Positions 53,330 through 62,570 are shown, counted from the stretch's first letter. The stretch is DNA of 64,000 bases from Bradyrhizobium diazoefficiens (GCF_016616885.1 NZ_CP067102.1:7592501-7656500), one strand, 5' to 3'. Numbers and translations are program-made. The notes: generated from the letters alone by a model not told the origin.

Positions 53330-53560
53330 TCAATTCACCGCCGACATCAACTTATCCCCGCACGCGCTCGCGTAAAACTTGCCGCCGCATTGGCGCTTGA
53401 TGGCGGCGCAACGGGCGGAAGGAGATGCATTTTGCGGAAGCGAGAAGCCGCAGCTGAGGCCATCGGCGCTGCGGCCCTTGCCGGCGGCGAAGGCGGCGCT
53501 CGACGTGGCGATGCAGATGACAAGAAGCGCTGCGGCAGCGATTTCGATCAGCAGTCTCAT
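53330..53560 (-). CDS. Small exported cysteine-containing protein
   Basis: 76 residues from ATG 53560. The signal peptide is RLLIEIAAAALLVICIATSS then AAFAAG. The mature part is about 50 residues with four Cys (GLSCGF, ARCAAI, RQCGGKF, SACGDK), likely two disulfides, and a basic middle. No family recognised. An in-frame ATG 57 bases upstream would spoil the signal peptide and is rejected. Confidence 0.65.
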   Translation of the reverse strand: MRLLIEIAAAALLVICIATSSAAFAAGKGRSADGLSCGFSLPQNASPSARCAAIKRQCGGKFYASACGDKLMSAVN

Positions 53561-53718
53561 GGGGCGTCTCCTCCACACTGCTGGCTGAATCTGTGCCCAA
53601 TGTAGCACCAAATTCACGGTCCCCCGTGCTCGTCCGGGTTCCCAAGTCGGCCCGTTCCTTGCATAATTTTACGCCAACGCAGTGCACGGCCGCGCCAGCG
53701 ATGGTTCCGGTGCAGGGG

Positions 53719-53767
53719 CAAGACGCGTAGGTTAGAACAAGACGCGTAGGTTAGAAGACGCGTAGGG
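53719..53767. repeat. 19-bp tandem repeat upstream of glgP
   Basis: CAAGACGCGTAGGTTAGAA occurs at 53719-53737 and again, exactly, at 53738-53756, followed by a partial third copy GACGCGTAGGG. It ends about 28 bp before the glgP start codon, so it lies in its promoter or leader. Copies contain ACGCGT, a potential regulator half-site. Confidence 0.85.
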
Positions 53768-53794
53768 TTTTAGTGGTGTTCTCGCGACCAGGAA

Positions 53795-56329
53795 GTGACG
53801 GCCTTGCAAGATCAATCGTTCCAGCCAAATTTCCCCACCCCCGGTCAGCCCATCGACGAACTCGCGTTGTCGGAGATCAAGGGCGCGATCCTGGCGAAGC
53901 TGCGCCTTGCCATTGGCAAGGATGCCGGCATGGCGACCAGGCATGACTGGTACCAGGCCGCGGCGCTCGCACTGCGCGACCGCATCGTGCATCGCTGGCT
54001 CTCGGCCGAGAAGCGCAGCTACGACGCAGGCCGCAAGCGCGTCTATTATCTCTCGCTCGAATTCCTGATCGGCCGCCTCTTCACCGACGCGCTCAACAAC
54101 ATGGGCCTCTTGAATATCTTCGAGGTCGCGCTCGGCGATCTCGGCGTGTCGCTGCCTGAGCTGCGCAAATGCGAGCCGGACGCGGCGCTCGGCAATGGCG
54201 GCCTCGGCCGCCTCGCCGCCTGCTTCATGGAGAGCATGGCGACACTGTCGATTCCCGCGATCGGCTACGGAATCCGCTACGATTACGGCCTGTTTCGCCA
54301 GATCATCAACCAGGGCTGGCAGCAGGAATATCCGGACGAATGGCTCGGCTTCGGCAACCCCTGGGAATTGCAACGGCCGGAAGTGATCTACGACATCAAT
54401 TTCGGCGGCGGCGTCGAGCATGTCGATGACAAGGGCCGCGACCGCGCGATCTGGCACGCGAGCGAGACGGTGCAGGCGATCGCTTATGACACGCCGATCG
54501 TCGGCTGGCGCGGCCAGCACGTCAACGCGCTGCGGCTGTGGTCGGCACGCTCGCCCGATCCGCTCAAGCTCGATGCCTTCAACAAGGGCGACTATGTCAG
54601 CGCCAGCGCCGAGCAGTCGCGCGCCGAAGCGATCTGCAAATTTCTCTATCCGAACGACGAGAGCCCGGCGGGCCGCGAGCTGCGGCTGCGCCAGGAATAT
54701 TTCTTCGTCTCGGCGTCGCTGCAGGATCTCATCAAGCGGCATCTCGCCTCCGACGGCCAGCTGCGCAGCCTGTCGTCCAAGGTCGCGGTGCAGCTCAACG
54801 ACACCCATCCGAGCCTCGCCGTCACCGAGCTGATGCGCATCCTCGTCGACCTCCACAACTTCCGCTGGGACGAGGCGTGGAAGATCACGGTCGCGACGCT
54901 GTCCTACACCAATCATACGCTGCTGCCGGAAGCGCTGGAGACCTGGCCGGTCGAGCTGTTCGAGCGGCTGCTGCCGCGCCATCTCGAGATCATCTACCGC
55001 ATCAACGTGCAGCATCTTGCGCTCGCCGAAGCGCGTGCCCCCGGTGATATCGACTTCCGCGCCTCGGTCTCGCTGATCGACGAGAAGAGTGGCCGCCGCG
55101 TCCGCATGGGCCAGCTCGCCTTCGTCGGCTCGCACCGCATCAACGGCGTCTCGGCGATGCATTCGGATCTGATGCGCGAGACTGTGTTTCACGATCTCAA
55201 CCATCTCTATCCAGGCCGCATCACCAACAAGACCAACGGCATCACCTTCCGCCGCTGGCTAATGCTGGCGAACCCGAAGCTCACCGATCTCCTGCGCGAG
55301 ACCTGCGGCGAGGCCGTGCTCGACGACCCGACCCAGCTCTCGCTGATCGAGGCCCGCGCCAGCGACGTCGAATTTCAGAAAAAATTCCGCAGCGTCAAGC
55401 TTCACAATAAGACCGCGCTGGCGCGCCTGATCGGCGAACGGATCGGCATCAAGGTCGACCCGACCGCACTGTTCGACGTGCAGATCAAGCGCATCCACGA
55501 ATACAAGCGTCAGCTCCTCAACGTCGTCGAGACAGTCGCGCTGTATCAGTCGATCAAGGACGATCCCAACGGCAATTGGGTGCCGCGGGTGAAGATCTTT
55601 GCCGGCAAGGCTGCTGCGAGCTACCGCTACGCCAAGCTGATCATCAAGCTGATCAACGACGTCGCCGAGGTCGTCAACAACGATCCCGCTATCGGCGGCA
55701 GACTGAAGGTCGTCTTCCTGCCCGACTACAATGTCAGCCTCGCCGAGATCATCATCCCCGCGGCCGACCTCTCCGAGCAGATCTCGACCGCCGGCATGGA
55801 AGCCTCCGGCACCGGCAACATGAAGCTGGCGCTCAATGGCGCCATCACCATCGGCACGCTCGACGGCGCAAATATCGAGATCCGCGACCAGGTCGGCGCG
55901 GAGAACATCGCGATCTTCGGCATGGAGGCCGGCGACGTCATGATCCGACGCAAGCAGGGGTTAGATGCCTCCGACGCGGTCCGGAAGTCGCCAAAGCTCC
56001 AGCGCGCCATCAATGCGATCGGCACCGGCGAGTTCTCGCCCGGCGATCCCGGCCGCTTCGAATCCATCGCGCATGCGCTGCGCTATCTCGACCACTACAT
56101 GGTCAGCGCCGATTTCGATTCCTATTACGAGGCGCAGCGTGCGGTCGACGCGCGATGGCAGGTGGCGCCGGCCTGGACCCGCGCCTCCATCCTCAACGTC
56201 GCGCGCATGGCGTGGTTCTCCTCCGACCGCACCATCCGCGAATACGCCGAGGAGATTTGGAACGTGCCGGTCAATCCGATCACGCCGCCATTCCAGATGG
56301 CAGAGGATCTGCACGACGCCGCGAGCTGA
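53795..56329 (+). CDS. glgP: Glycogen/starch/alpha-glucan phosphorylase
   Basis: 844 residues from GTG 53795. It releases glucose 1-phosphate from glycogen ends. The N-terminal RKRVYYLSLEFLIGRLFTDA and the GNGGLGRLAACFMESMATLS block match GT35. The PLP lysine lies in EASGTGNMKLALNGAITIGT, and RIHEYKRQLLNVVE is another hallmark. It is not next to other glg genes in this window. Unusual 19-bp tandem repeats lie immediately upstream. Confidence 0.97.
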   Translation: MTALQDQSFQPNFPTPGQPIDELALSEIKGAILAKLRLAIGKDAGMATRHDWYQAAALALRDRIVHRWLSAEKRSYDAGRKRVYYLSLEFLIGRLFTDALNNMGLLNIFEVALGDLGVSLPELRKCEPDAALGNGGLGRLAACFMESMATLSIPAIGYGIRYDYGLFRQIINQGWQQEYPDEWLGFGNPWELQRPEVIYDINFGGGVEHVDDKGRDRAIWHASETVQAIAYDTPIVGWRGQHVNALRLWSARSPDPLKLDAFNKGDYVSASAEQSRAEAICKFLYPNDESPAGRELRLRQEYFFVSASLQDLIKRHLASDGQLRSLSSKVAVQLNDTHPSLAVTELMRILVDLHNFRWDEAWKITVATLSYTNHTLLPEALETWPVELFERLLPRHLEIIYRINVQHLALAEARAPGDIDFRASVSLIDEKSGRRVRMGQLAFVGSHRINGVSAMHSDLMRETVFHDLNHLYPGRITNKTNGITFRRWLMLANPKLTDLLRETCGEAVLDDPTQLSLIEARASDVEFQKKFRSVKLHNKTALARLIGERIGIKVDPTALFDVQIKRIHEYKRQLLNVVETVALYQSIKDDPNGNWVPRVKIFAGKAAASYRYAKLIIKLINDVAEVVNNDPAIGGRLKVVFLPDYNVSLAEIIIPAADLSEQISTAGMEASGTGNMKLALNGAITIGTLDGANIEIRDQVGAENIAIFGMEAGDVMIRRKQGLDASDAVRKSPKLQRAINAIGTGEFSPGDPGRFESIAHALRYLDHYMVSADFDSYYEAQRAVDARWQVAPAWTRASILNVARMAWFSSDRTIREYAEEIWNVPVNPITPPFQMAEDLHDAAS

Positions 56330-56363
56330 TTTTTCCGCAGCGTGAAATCGGCGTTACCTGCGG

Positions 56364-56458
56364 GGTCATTGCATCTCGCAGAGGGGATGATGATATGATT
56401 ATCGTCATCCCCCAAGTGCCATCGATCTGGATTGCGTCGCTGCGCTCGCAATGACGAT
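56364..56458. repeat. Palindromic repeat, GTCATTGCGAGC family
   Basis: GGTCATTGCATCTCGCAGAG at left and GGATTGCGTCGCTGCGCTCG then CAATGACGATGG at right, with TATGATTATCGTCATCCCCC between. It is a degenerate unit of the family that is also found at 60541-60600 and, as a half site, at 57313. Confidence 0.7.
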
Positions 56459-56481
56459 GGGGTCGGCATCGAGGACCAAGA

Positions 56482-57297
56482 ATGCACGCCAAGCTCCCGC
56501 ACCCCTTCGACGACGCCACCCGCATCACCGCCGGTGACAGCAGCTGGCAGGGGCACACCAGCGATGACTACTGGGCCTTCGTCGGACCGTTCGGCGGCGC
56601 GACTGCGGCGACCATCCTGCGCGCGCTGATCGAGCATCCACAACGCGCCGGCGATCCGCTGGCGCTGACCGTCAATTACTGCGCACCGATCGCCAAGGGT
56701 CCGTTCGATCTCGACCTCCGGCTGGTGAAGGCCAACCGCTCTAGCCAGCACTGGAGCGTCGAACTGTCGCAGGGCGGCGGCGAGGTCGCTACGCTCGCCA
56801 CCGCGGTATTCGCGGAGCGCCGGCCGTCCTGGGAGCACAGGGTGGCGCAATATCCGGATACAAAGCCGTTCGAACAGACGCTGCCATTTCCGAAGATCGC
56901 AGCGTCCTGGGCCAACCAGTACGAATTCCGCTTCGTCGAGGGCGAAATGCGGCTCGGCCCGCCGCGGCCAGAGCTCGCGAGCACTTACTCGAAGCTCTGG
57001 ATCAGCGATCGCGAGCCGCGCAGGCTCGACATGCTGTCGCTGATGTCGATGTCGGACGCCTTCTTCGGCCGCATCTTCCACGCACGCCGCGAGCTGGTGC
57101 CATTCGGCACGGTGTCGCTGACGACCTATTTCCACACTGACGCGGAGGAGCTCGCAGCCGAAGATATTACGCGCGTGCTTGCGACCGCTGATTCGAAGAT
57201 CATGCACAAGAGCTACGCCGACCAGAACGCTGAGTTGTGGTCGCCGAACGGCAGGCTGCTCGCGACGACGACGCAGATTGCGTATTTCAAGGCGTAA
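56482..57297 (+). CDS. Acyl-CoA thioesterase family protein (double hotdog)
   Basis: 271 residues. FVGPFGGATAATILRALIEH, SLMSMSDAFFGRIF and LTTYFHTDAEELAAEDITRV are typical of the TesB-like/thioesterase-family double hotdog proteins, each half having one hotdog fold. Such enzymes cleave acyl-CoA thioesters in the cytoplasm. The specific chain length is unknown. It is the last gene before the insertion-sequence cluster. Confidence 0.88.
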   Translation: MHAKLPHPFDDATRITAGDSSWQGHTSDDYWAFVGPFGGATAATILRALIEHPQRAGDPLALTVNYCAPIAKGPFDLDLRLVKANRSSQHWSVELSQGGGEVATLATAVFAERRPSWEHRVAQYPDTKPFEQTLPFPKIAASWANQYEFRFVEGEMRLGPPRPELASTYSKLWISDREPRRLDMLSLMSMSDAFFGRIFHARRELVPFGTVSLTTYFHTDAEELAAEDITRVLATADSKIMHKSYADQNAELWSPNGRLLATTTQIAYFKA

Positions 57298-57324
57298 GCG
57301 TTTTCACGACCTCGTCATTGCGAG

Positions 57325-57559
57325 TTTAGCACCGGCCGGTGGCCGACCCGCGCTTGATGTAACGGCGTCGAGGTCGGAAGATGGGGAGCTGCCGGCAGCG
57401 AGGTCGGCTGCTGTCTGGTGCCGAGAGCCCGATTGCGAGTTTGGACCCGGGATGCCTTGATGACCCCAACTGGAGCCCGGGGCGAGAGCCCCGGAGCCCG
57501 CTTCTTAGACTTCCTATCGATGAGGCCCCACGCCGGCAGTGCAAGCGTTGGAGGCGCCA
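57325..57559 (+). ncRNA. Candidate bridge-RNA region of the first IS110-family element
   Basis: 235 bp between a half palindromic repeat (CGTCATTGCGAG) and the transposase start hold no gene. IS110-group elements are known to encode a bridge RNA in such left-end non-coding sequence. The stretch contains GC-rich inverted repeats, for example GGAGCCCGGGGCGAGAGCCC with CGGAGCC next to it. An 11-bp direct repeat ATTGCGAGTTT occurs at 57317-57327 and 57432-57442, leaving the exact left end uncertain. RNA identity is inferred from position, not from sequence similarity. Confidence 0.4.
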
Positions 57560-58831
57560 ATGGATGTCTTATACGAACGAGTGGCCGGATTGGATGTGCA
57601 TAAGGCGACGGTCGTTGCCTGTGTGCGGAGAACGACGGCAGGGAAGGTGGAGCGGGAATGCCGCACCTTTGAGACGACGACGGCAGGGTTGCTGGCCTTG
57701 CTCGAGTGGCTGAGAGAAAGCAAGTGCACGCATGTCGCCATGGAGGCCACCGGCGTGTATTGGAAGCCGGTCTGGAACATTCTGAGCGATGGCGCTTTCG
57801 AGCTCATCCTGGCCAACGCCGCGCATATCAAGAACGTGCCTGGCCGCAAGACCGACATGAACGATGCGATGTGGATCGCCGATCTCGTGGCATGCGGCCT
57901 GCTGAAGGCGAGCTTCGTACCCAAGGAACGGCTGCAGGAGCTGCGCTCGCTGATGCGGACCCGCAAACAGCTTACGCGCGAGCAGACGCGGCATGTGCAG
58001 AGAATCGACAAGACGCTGGAATCTGCCAACATCAAGCTCGGTTCGGTGATCTGCGAGGTCATGGGTGTCAGCGGCCGACGCATGATCGAGGCGATGATCG
58101 CGGGGGTGCGTGACCCGAGCAAGCTGGCAGCGTTGGCTCATGCGCAGATCAAGGCCTCTCCCAAACAGCTTTATGACGCGCTCCATGGTCGGCTGACTGA
58201 GCATCATCGTTTTCTCCTGCAATTGCACATCGGGCAATACGATGCCCTGAGTGCGGCCATCGATCAGATCGATCGGCAAGTCGACACCGCGATTGCCAGG
58301 CTGGATAAGGAGGCCGCCGACGGCCAGGCCTCCTTTCGCGATCTGATCTCGCTCCTTTGTACGATCCCAGGTGTCAGCACCTTGGCTGGCACATCGATCC
58401 TGGCCGAGATTGGCCGCGACATGAGCCGCTTCCCGAGCGCAGGCCATCTCGTCGCCTGGGCTGGGTTGTGTCCGGGACAGAATGAGAGCGCCGGCAAGCG
58501 CAAACGCACGCGGCTGCGCAAAGGAGCGCCATGGCTGAAGACCATGCTCGTGCAGTGTGCCTGGGCCGCCAAGCGAAAGAAGGACAGCTTCTACAATGCC
58601 CGCTTCAACCGCCTGAGCCGCCGCCGTGGACCACAGAAAGCCATCTGCGCCGTGGCAGCCTCCCTGCTCACCGCCATCTATCATATGTTCAAGGACGGAA
58701 CCGAGCACCACGACTTAGGCGCCGCGCATTTCGATCATCGCTCAACCGCCGCAAAGGCCAGACGTCTCGTCGCCCAGCTAGCCAAGCTTGGTTATGCCGC
58801 TCAGCTCCAGCCACTTCCGGAGGCCGCCTGA
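57560..58831 (+). CDS. IS110-family transposase (DEDD)
   Basis: 423 residues from ATG 57560. The N-terminal RuvC-like domain has AGLDVHKATVVACV, HVAMEATGVYWKPVWNIL and VPGRKTDMNDAMWIADLVA (D-E-D-D residues). The C-terminal transposase_20 part has LCTIPGVSTLAGTSILAEIG, WAGLCPGQNESAGKRKRTRL then RKGAPWLKTMLVQCAWAA, with the conserved Ser in NESAGK. The frame is complete and of normal length, so the element may still move. These enzymes work with an element-encoded RNA that pairs with donor and target. Confidence 0.95.
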   Translation: MDVLYERVAGLDVHKATVVACVRRTTAGKVERECRTFETTTAGLLALLEWLRESKCTHVAMEATGVYWKPVWNILSDGAFELILANAAHIKNVPGRKTDMNDAMWIADLVACGLLKASFVPKERLQELRSLMRTRKQLTREQTRHVQRIDKTLESANIKLGSVICEVMGVSGRRMIEAMIAGVRDPSKLAALAHAQIKASPKQLYDALHGRLTEHHRFLLQLHIGQYDALSAAIDQIDRQVDTAIARLDKEAADGQASFRDLISLLCTIPGVSTLAGTSILAEIGRDMSRFPSAGHLVAWAGLCPGQNESAGKRKRTRLRKGAPWLKTMLVQCAWAAKRKKDSFYNARFNRLSRRRGPQKAICAVAASLLTAIYHMFKDGTEHHDLGAAHFDHRSTAAKARRLVAQLAKLGYAAQLQPLPEAA

Positions 58832-58941
58832 TCCAGCCTAGTTACTTCTTAGCGCAGCGAGGATTCCATGGGGAGTGGATAGCGACCAGATCTGAGGCCA
58901 GACTGAGGTTGCTAAATCCATTCAACCTGGAGACGACGATA

Positions 58942-60095
58942 TTGCTCGATCATCCTTCCGACGGACCGGCCGCTATCCGCACGCAGTTTGGCGCAATTTT
59001 TGTGTCATTGGAACTGAGCCGCTCGACATGGCTGGTGACCTCGCTGTCGCCCGGCAAGGGCGAGAAGATGTCCAGACACAGCGTGGAGGCCGGTGATATT
59101 GCGGCACTCTTGAAGCTGTTTGCAGAGCTGAAACAGAAGGCCCTGGCCCGAACGGGGGAGAACTATCCGATCATCACCATCCAGGAGGCTGGACTGGATG
59201 GGTTCTGGCTTCACCGCGCTTTGCAGCAGGAGGGCATTGAAAGCCACGTGGTCGATCCGGCCTCGATCGCGACGCCGCGCCGGCGCCGGCGGGCCAAGAC
59301 GGACAGGCTCGATGGCGAGACGCTGCTGCGGTCGCTTCTGGCCTACAAGCGCGGCGAGCCGCGGGTCTGCGCGATGGTGGTTGCTCCTTCACCGGAGGAC
59401 GAGGATCGCCGCCGACTTTGCCGCGAGCGGCGGACATTGATCGCGGAGCGGATCGAGCACGTCAACCGGATCAAGGGGCTGCTGTTTGCACAAGGGATAT
59501 CCGGCTATGTGCCGCTGCGGCGCGACCGCAAGGCACGGCTCGAGGCCTTGCGCACCGGGGACGGGCGCCCGTTGCCGCAGCATTTGAAGGCGCAGGTCGG
59601 CCGCGAGCTCGCCCGGCTCGAACTGCTGCTCGAGCAGATCGCGGCGGTGGAGCGCGAGCAAGAGGCGCTACTGACGGCGAGCAAGCCAACCGGCGAGAAG
59701 GCTGCATCGGACCCGGTCACCATGCTGCTCGGCCTGAAGAGCCTGGGCCCGAACTTCGCTGCCGTTCTCTGGACGGAAGCCTTCTGGCGCCAGTTTGCCA
59801 ACCGCCGCCAGGTCGCCTCCTATGCGGGGCTTGCGGCCACGCCATCGGTATCGAGCGCGAGCAGGGCGTGTCGAAGGCCGGCAATCCGCGGCTGAGAACC
59901 ACGATGATCCAGCTCGCCTGGTTGTGGATACGCCACCAGCCCCAATCGGCTCTGACCCAATGGTTCAAGGCCAACAGCCAGCGCGGCCGCAAGCGCGCGA
60001 TCGTGGCGTTGGCGCGCAAGCTGCTGGTCGCCTTGTGGAAGTATGTCACCCAGGGCGTCGTGATCGAGGGGGCCGTGATGAAGCCTGCCGCCTGA
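58942..60095 (+). pseudogene. Second IS110-family transposase, inactivated by a small deletion
   Basis: From about 58942 (TTG; start uncertain) one frame reads IFVSLELSRSTWLVTSLSPG, IQEAGLDGFWLHRALQQEGI and AKTDRLDGETLLRSLLAYKR up to RQVASYAGLAATP at about 59846. The family sequence then continues in another frame, GIEREQGVSKAGNPRLRTTM to GAVMKPAA at 60095. The expected W-x-S-G between TP and IERE is missing, so a deletion of about 7 or 10 bases both shifts the frame and removes the conserved Ser. The product would stop at 59895. The element is non-autonomous. Confidence 0.85.
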
Positions 60096-60540
60096 GCCCT
60101 CTTCACCACCTCAAAACCAATCTGCCGAGGTCCGATCGAACCTCGGCTGATCCGGGTGACGAACCGATGGATTGCATGGCTTCAAACGCCGCAACGAAGA
60201 ATGGCCTCGTCCTCTCGAGCCTGCCCGCCGCAAGCGGAATGTTGGTGCTGTCGCTATCACGCGACGACCGAATGTGAGTTTGATCTGGCAAGCAAAACCA
60301 GATTGTCAAAACTGGCTCGAACCTGAGATCGCCTGACGACAAGGAGTTATCCGCCCGACCACCAAAGCCTGATGGCGTGCTCGCTCAAGTCAAGGTCAAG
60401 CCGCTTCGCAGCGGCCCTACGGGCCGACCTTGACTCGATCTGCGCGCGCCATCCGAAGGGCCCCACGGTCGGGACGAAGAGCTGGCTGCAATCGAACAAA
60501 AAGCTGAACTACCACCTTGACACACCAAATCCCCATGTGA
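60096..60540 (+). other. Non-coding right flank of the second IS110-type element
   Basis: 445 bp without a supportable gene. It contains a hairpin CCGAGGT-CCGATCGA-ACCTCGG at 60124-60145. A compact three-way-junction structure lies at 60389-60434: outer stem GTCAAGGTC/GACCTTGAC, inner hairpins CCGCTTCGCAGCGG and GGCCCTACGGGCC. IS1111-type members of the family carry their bridge RNA downstream of the transposase, so this flank could be or contain one. The right boundary is probably where the palindromic repeat starts at about 60541. Confidence 0.45.
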
Positions 60541-60600
60541 GCAATCCAGACTGCCGCCGCAGAGGGATTCTGGATTGCTTCGCTGCGCTCGCAATGACGG
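60541..60600. repeat. Palindromic repeat, right part of a GTCATTGCGAGC unit
   Basis: GCAATCCAGACTGCCGCCGC then AGAGGGATTCTGGATTGCTT and CGCTGCGCTCGCAATGACGG. The right arm (GGATTGCTTCGCTGCGCTCG) lacks most of its partner, which should begin CGTCATTGCGAGC. That missing start appears 3.2 kb away at 57313-57324, on the far side of the insertion sequences. Confidence 0.75.
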
Positions 60601-60621
60601 TGGAGAGAATTCGCGAGAAAC

Positions 60622-60650
60622 AAAAAGGGCGGCCTCGCGGCCGCCCTTTT
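60622..60650 (-). terminator. pckA: Rho-independent terminator of pckA
   Basis: On the minus strand AAAAGGGCGGCCGCGAGGCC then GCCCTTTTT forms a perfect stem (AAAAGGGCGGCC with GGCCGCCCTTTT, loop GCGA) followed by T residues, 22 bp after the pckA stop. It is the clearest intrinsic terminator in the window, and its symmetry may let it serve both strands. Confidence 0.88.
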
Positions 60651-60671
60651 GCGTTCCAAGCGATACGAAAT

Positions 60672-62288
60672 TTACTCCGCCGCGAGCTTCACGTCGGGCG
60701 CAGCGGCACGCACCTCGGCGTCGACCTGGGCTTCGAACTTGGCAAAGTTCTTCTGGAACATGCCGACCAGGCTACGTGCGGTCTTGTCGAACTCGTCCTT
60801 GTCCTTCCAGGTGTTGACCGGATTGAGGATCTCGCTCGGCACGCCCGGCAGCGCGGTCGGGACCGCGAAGCCGAAATATTGGTCGGTGCGGAATTCGACG
60901 TTGCGCAAGCTACCGTCGAGCGCGGCGGTGAGCAGCGCGCGCGTCACCTTGATCGGCATGCGCGAGCCGGTGCCGTACTTGCCGCCGGTCCAGCCGGTGT
61001 TGACCAGCCAGCAATCGACATTGTGCTGGGCGATCAGGTCGCGCAGCATGTTGCCATAGACGCTGGGATCGAGCGGCAGGAAGGGCGAACCGAAGCAGGT
61101 CGAGAATTCCGGCTGGGGTTCGTTGCCGAGACCGCGCTCGGTGCCGGCGACCTTGGCGGTGTAGCCCGAGAGGAAGTGGTACATCGCCTGCGCCGGCGAC
61201 AGCTTGGCGATCGGCGGCAGCACGCCGAAGGCGTCGGCGGCGAGCATCACCACGTTCTTCGGCTGCGGCGCGCGGCCGGTGCGCGAGGCGTTCGGGATGA
61301 AGTCGAGCGGGTAGGCCGAGCGCGTGTTCTCGGTCTTGGAGCCGTCGTCGAAATCGACGATGCGGGTGTCCTCGTCGAGCACGCAGTTCTCGAGCACAGA
61401 GCCGAACCGGGTTGACGCCGCGTAGATCTCGGGCTCGGCTTCCTGTGAGAGCTTGATGCACTTGGCGTAGCAGCCGCCTTCGAAGTTGAACACGCCGTTC
61501 GGGCCCCAGCCGTGCTCGTCGTCACCGATCAGCGTGCGATTGGGATCGGCCGACAGCGTGGTCTTGCCGGTACCGGATAGCCCGAAGAAGATCGCCGTGT
61601 CGCCATTGGCGCCGACATTGGCCGAGCAATGCATCGGCATCACGCCGCGCTCGGGCAGATAATAGTTCAGCGTGGTGAAGACCGACTTCTTCATCTCGCC
61701 GGCATAGTAGGAGCCGCCGATCAGCACGATCTTGCGGGCGAAGTCGATCGCGACGACGTTCTCCGAGCGCACGCCGTGACGTTTCGGATCGGCGCGGAAG
61801 CTCGGCATGTCGATGATGGTGAGCTCCGGCGTGAAGGTCGACAGCTCGACCGTCTCGGGACGGATCAGCAGCGTGCGGATGAACAGCGAGTGCCAGGCAA
61901 GCTCGGTGAAGACACGGGTCTTGATCCGGTAGGCCGGGTCGGCGCCGCCATAGAGGTCCTGCGCGAACAGGCTCTTGCCCTCGGCGTGCTTGATGAAATC
62001 CTGGTAGAGGGTCTCGAACTGCTCAGCAGTGATCGACTGGTTGCCGGCCCACCACATCTTCTTGTCGGTGGTGGCGTCACGCACCGTGAACTTGTCCTTC
62101 GGGCTACGGCCGGTGAACTCGCCGGTATCGGCGCAGAGCGAACCGTTGGCGGAGAGCACCGCCTCGCCCGCGGAGAGCGAGTACTGATACAGTTGCGGCG
62201 CGCCGAAGTTCCAGTGAACCTGCTTGAGATTCTTTAAGCCGAATTTGTCGGCGCCGAAGGCACCGTTGCGCACGCCCGTCTCTTGCAC
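60672..62288 (-). CDS. pckA: Phosphoenolpyruvate carboxykinase (ATP)
   Basis: 538 residues from GTG 62288, 9 bases after a strong AGGAGG. It converts oxaloacetate and ATP to PEP, the first step of gluconeogenesis from dicarboxylates. [20 protein letters not shown], the kinase-1a loop [20 protein letters not shown], the metal region [20 protein letters not shown] and [18 protein letters not shown] are all canonical. In rhizobia it supports growth on C4 acids. Transcribed alone, with a terminator at 60.63 kb. Confidence 0.98.
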   Translation of the reverse strand: MQETGVRNGAFGADKFGLKNLKQVHWNFGAPQLYQYSLSAGEAVLSANGSLCADTGEFTGRSPKDKFTVRDATTDKKMWWAGNQSITAEQFETLYQDFIKHAEGKSLFAQDLYGGADPAYRIKTRVFTELAWHSLFIRTLLIRPETVELSTFTPELTIIDMPSFRADPKRHGVRSENVVAIDFARKIVLIGGSYYAGEMKKSVFTTLNYYLPERGVMPMHCSANVGANGDTAIFFGLSGTGKTTLSADPNRTLIGDDEHGWGPNGVFNFEGGCYAKCIKLSQEAEPEIYAASTRFGSVLENCVLDEDTRIVDFDDGSKTENTRSAYPLDFIPNASRTGRAPQPKNVVMLAADAFGVLPPIAKLSPAQAMYHFLSGYTAKVAGTERGLGNEPQPEFSTCFGSPFLPLDPSVYGNMLRDLIAQHNVDCWLVNTGWTGGKYGTGSRMPIKVTRALLTAALDGSLRNVEFRTDQYFGFAVPTALPGVPSEILNPVNTWKDKDEFDKTARSLVGMFQKNFAKFEAQVDAEVRAAAPDVKLAAE

Positions 62289-62570
62289 GAAAAAATCCTC
62301 CTAGAACCCGCGACACATAGCGCGACCTAACTTTGGCGCCATCGCGGTCACCGTGAACTACAGGCCGTCGGGCCTCGGTTGGATGACCTAATACTGATGA
62401 ACGCCGACGTTGCCAAGCTGATCCCGCAGGATTTGGTTTATTCAAGGACCGCGCCAAACGCCGCGCATGTCAGCCCTGAGCAGGCTGATGCAAAAATCAC
62501 GAATGATCGCGCAACCAAACGCGTGTTTCAGCGTTATCAAGTGTTTTGCGACGCACAATGCTGCGCCGCG

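Larger units (their letters stand above)
57325..58880 (+). mobile_element. IS110-family insertion sequence, apparently intact transposase
   Basis: Approximate extent from the half palindromic repeat on the left to the non-coding gap after the transposase. No long terminal inverted repeats or target duplications are visible, as expected for IS110. The insertion lies between the thioesterase gene and pckA. Confidence 0.7.

Noticed and set aside
53719..53767. Possible CRISPR array
   Set aside because: The 19-bp units are directly adjacent without spacers, and there are fewer than three of them; no cas gene is present.
60389..60434. Possible tRNA or intrinsic terminator at the three-way junction
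   Set aside because: No anticodon or T-arm features and no T-run; described instead as a structured flank of the IS element.
62289..62570. Possible gene between pckA and the CHAT gene
   Set aside because: No coding pattern on either strand; the 282 bp probably hold only the pckA promoter and leader.
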